Made by a program: the position numbers and the translations under genes. Under the pieces are notes generated by a model that did not search any database, was not told the DNA's origin, and worked only from the letters and a program-made list of their open reading frames with translations. A stretch of 64,000 bases of DNA, taken from contig JBHIVA010000005.1 in the NCBI GenBank assembly GCA_042138015.1, positions 10,784-74,783 of the forward strand. Reading direction: 5' to 3'. The stretch is from TH1177 sp042138015 (lineage in GTDB: Archaea > Thermoproteota > Nitrososphaeria > Nitrososphaerales > Nitrososphaeraceae). Shown in pieces: positions 62,533 through 64,000 of this stretch; within the stretch, counting starts at the first letter, position 1, and the number at the start of each line of letters is the position of its first letter.

Positions 62533-64000
62533 ATGAAAAATTCCGATAGGAAAATTAAGGTATTATTTGCCGGAATAATAGTATTTTTCTCTTATCTTGT
62601 GTTAAATTATTTTGATTATCCTTCTGCCAGTGCTCAAGCATCAAATAATTTTCTTACCTTTTCAGGTTCTAATTTTCTTGATGTAGAAAATAGCGAAAGA
62701 TTACAATTAGAAAATTTTACAGTTTCTGTATGGTTTTCTACTGATAAACGTGATTATATTGATCCAGGTATGATAGTAAATAAAGGAGGAATGAATGAAG
62801 ATGACGCTGGCAAAAACATGAATTATGGTATCTGGATTACTCCGATCGAAAGGTTAGAAGGGGGATTCGAGACTAAGTCGGGAACGAATATTTTTGTAAC
62901 CTCTAAAAGTAAATTTAACGATGGTAATTGGCATCACGCTATTCTAACTTATGATGGTTCTGCATTGACATTATATGCTGACGGTAAAATAGTAGGAAAA
63001 GTATCTACTTTAAAGGCTAAACCAGATAATACAGGAAATCAGCCAATAAGGATTGGGGCAAACTCTTTTGCAAAAGATAAATTTTTTACCGGAAATGTGG
63101 ATGAGGTGATGATTTGGGATAGAGCTTTATCCCCCGAAGAAATATCCAATTTCTATAACTTTGATGATGTTCCTTTAAATGGAATAATATTATATCTTCC
63201 ATTTTCATCCATTTCTCCAGTTCAATCAAGCTATAAATACCAACCATTTAAAACCTTAGAAGGTAATAAATTCGAAAAAATTGAAAAAGATGAGGAATCG
63301 TTAAAACTTAACAAATTCTCCTTAGCTACTTGGTTTAGAGCTGATAGAATTGATCATGATGATGTCGGTGTATTGTTGAATAAGGGGGGATTCGGTTCTG
63401 AACTTAAAAATGAAAATCTCAATTATGGTATATGGTTAAATCCATCCGAAACAATTGAAGGAGGTTTTGAAACATCATCTGGAACAAATGTGTTTGTAAG
63501 TTCTCAAGATAAGTATAATGATGGATTATGGCATTACGTTGTATTAACTTATGATGGTAAATCATTAAAATTATACATTGATGGTAACTTAGTAGACAAC
63601 AAAGTAACGTCTAATTTAATACCAGATATAGGTAGTGGTGAAGGATTTTTTATAGGAGGTGATTCTTCTATGGATAATAAGTTCTTCAAAGGGGATATTG
63701 ATGAGATTCGTATATGGGATAGAGCTATCTCTGGAGATGAAGTATTAAATGGATTTAACGATAATATTTTTAACCCTAATGGACAAATTTTCTATGAATC
63801 CTATTCAGATGAATCACTACCTCCTACACCAGAATGTCAAGAAGGATTCCACCTTGATAATGTAACAAATACCTGTATACCCGATACTCAACCACCTACA
63901 ACAGAACAACCACCTACAACAGAACAACCACCTACAACAGAACAACCACCTACAACAGAACAACCACCTACAACAGAACAACCACCTACAACAGAACAAC
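62533..64000 (+). CDS. Secreted protein with two LamG-like domains and a PPTTEQ tail (3' end outside the window)
   Basis: ATG at 62533 with AGGAG upstream; no stop before the window ends. Signal peptide: IKVLFAGIIVFFSYLVLNYF ... ASAQA. Domain 1 (about 40-215) and domain 2 (about 240-415) are concanavalin-like LamG jelly rolls with parallel motifs: FTVSVWFSTD / FSLATWFRAD, NYGIWITP / NYGIWLNP, GNWHHAILTYDG / GLWHYVVLTYDG, and NVDEVMIWDRALSPEE / DIDEIRIWDRAISGDE. A short Cys-containing linker is followed by PPTTEQ repeats. Likely a cell-surface adhesin or carbohydrate binder with a stalk. Confidence 0.88.
   Translation, partial: MKNSDRKIKVLFAGIIVFFSYLVLNYFDYPSASAQASNNFLTFSGSNFLDVENSERLQLENFTVSVWFSTDKRDYIDPGMIVNKGGMNEDDAGKNMNYGIWITPIERLEGGFETKSGTNIFVTSKSKFNDGNWHHAILTYDGSALTLYADGKIVGKVSTLKAKPDNTGNQPIRIGANSFAKDKFFTGNVDEVMIWDRALSPEEISNFYNFDDVPLNGIILYLPFSSISPVQSSYKYQPFKTLEGNKFEKIEKDEESLKLNKFSLATWFRADRIDHDDVGVLLNKGGFGSELKNENLNYGIWLNPSETIEGGFETSSGTNVFVSSQDKYNDGLWHYVVLTYDGKSLKLYIDGNLVDNKVTSNLIPDIGSGEGFFIGGDSSMDNKFFKGDIDEIRIWDRAISGDEVLNGFNDNIFNPNGQIFYESYSDESLPPTPECQEGFHLDNVTNTCIPDTQPPTTEQPPTTEQPPTTEQPPTTEQPPTTEQPPTTEQ
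63892..64000 (+). repeat. 18-bp tandem repeat encoding PPTTEQ
   Basis: Six exact copies of an 18-base unit (CCACCTACAACAGAACAA) in frame, with a seventh starting at the window edge. The array continues beyond the window. The identity of the copies suggests length variation by slippage. Confidence 0.92.

Noticed and set aside
63817..63999. Minus-strand ORF with repeated FCCRWL
   Set aside because: It is the antisense reading of the PPTTEQ repeat of the LamG protein; it has the artefactual composition expected of a shadow.
63892..64000. CRISPR-like regular repeat
   Set aside because: The 18-bp units are directly joined without spacers and are in frame with the coding sequence.

Overview
The window is AT-rich chromosomal DNA from an archaeon. 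Archaeal markers are ribosomal protein S26e, MptE, a NOB1-type nuclease, diphthine synthase, a CDP-alcohol lipid synthase, LysW-dependent lysine/arginine synthesis and a tRNA-Leu with a bulge-helix-bulge intron. Together with the EgtB/EgtD pair, GvpD/KaiC-like ATPases, DUF7482-type secreted proteins and the style of the small zinc-ribbon proteins, these suggest a Nitrososphaerota (Thaumarchaeota) soil ammonia oxidiser close to Nitrososphaera/Nitrosocosmicus. No amo gene is present here, so the genus is an inference.

Layout. 1-3.6 kb: the end of a cupin gene, a PAC2-family gene and a hypothetical gene in gene-poor DNA. 3.8-13.0 kb: a 9.16-kb integrated element bounded by a 9-bp direct repeat. 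It splits a DUF389 membrane-protein gene into two halves that rejoin in frame if the element is removed. It carries a frameshifted tyrosine recombinase, a C2H2 finger, a SWIM-type protein with a palindromic operator region, a possible ribbon-helix-helix protein, two related secreted proteins (one with thrombospondin type 3 calcium repeats), and a duplicated 128-nt module that looks like a structured RNA. 13.8-17.1 kb: guaA with a coiled-coil partner, and mptE. 17.4-22.4 kb: a secreted two-domain protein and signalling genes (a cupredoxin-nucleotidyl cyclase fusion; a second cyclase-like gene in an operon with a GvpD/KaiC-like ATPase). 22.7-26.3 kb: cobalamin-dependent methionine synthase split in two. 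26.7-29.7 kb: trpCBA. 29.8-32.2 kb: the convergent ergothioneine pair egtB/egtD. 32.6 kb: tRNA-Leu(CAA). 33.9-37.1 kb: three genes resembling the ebo cluster (UbiA-like, phosphodiesterase-like, TIM-barrel isomerase-like), followed by a CarH/LitR-like regulator without its cobalamin residues. 38.5-47.8 kb: a large arginine/lysine locus: argG, lysW, argX, lysY/argC, lysZ/argB, lysJ/argD, an Lrp-type regulator, homocitrate synthase, a second lysW ending in Gln, lysX and lysK. 47.8-50.4 kb: a diphthine synthase-DUF357 fusion and a second GvpD-like ATPase. 51-59 kb: tRNA-Ile, NAD kinase, a NOB1-like gene with no visible start codon, a sensor histidine kinase, a repeat-containing secreted protein, tRNA-Gly, an IS5-like transposase remnant, pyrG and a second NAD kinase fused to a winged helix. 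59.2-64 kb: rps26e, a CDP-alcohol phosphatidyltransferase, a PIG-L deacetylase and a polysaccharide flippase (lipid and glycan envelope genes), and a large LamG surface protein that runs off the end.

How the genes work together. The arg/lys locus has one carrier protein next to each substrate-specific ligase, with shared LysYZJK enzymes between and after them. The most unusual items are the DUF389 element with its repeated RNA-like module, the EDWGQ carrier, the cupredoxin-cyclase fusion, the NAD kinase-winged helix with an altered GGDG motif, and the ebo-like trio. All family names come from reading the translated sequence; no database search was run.
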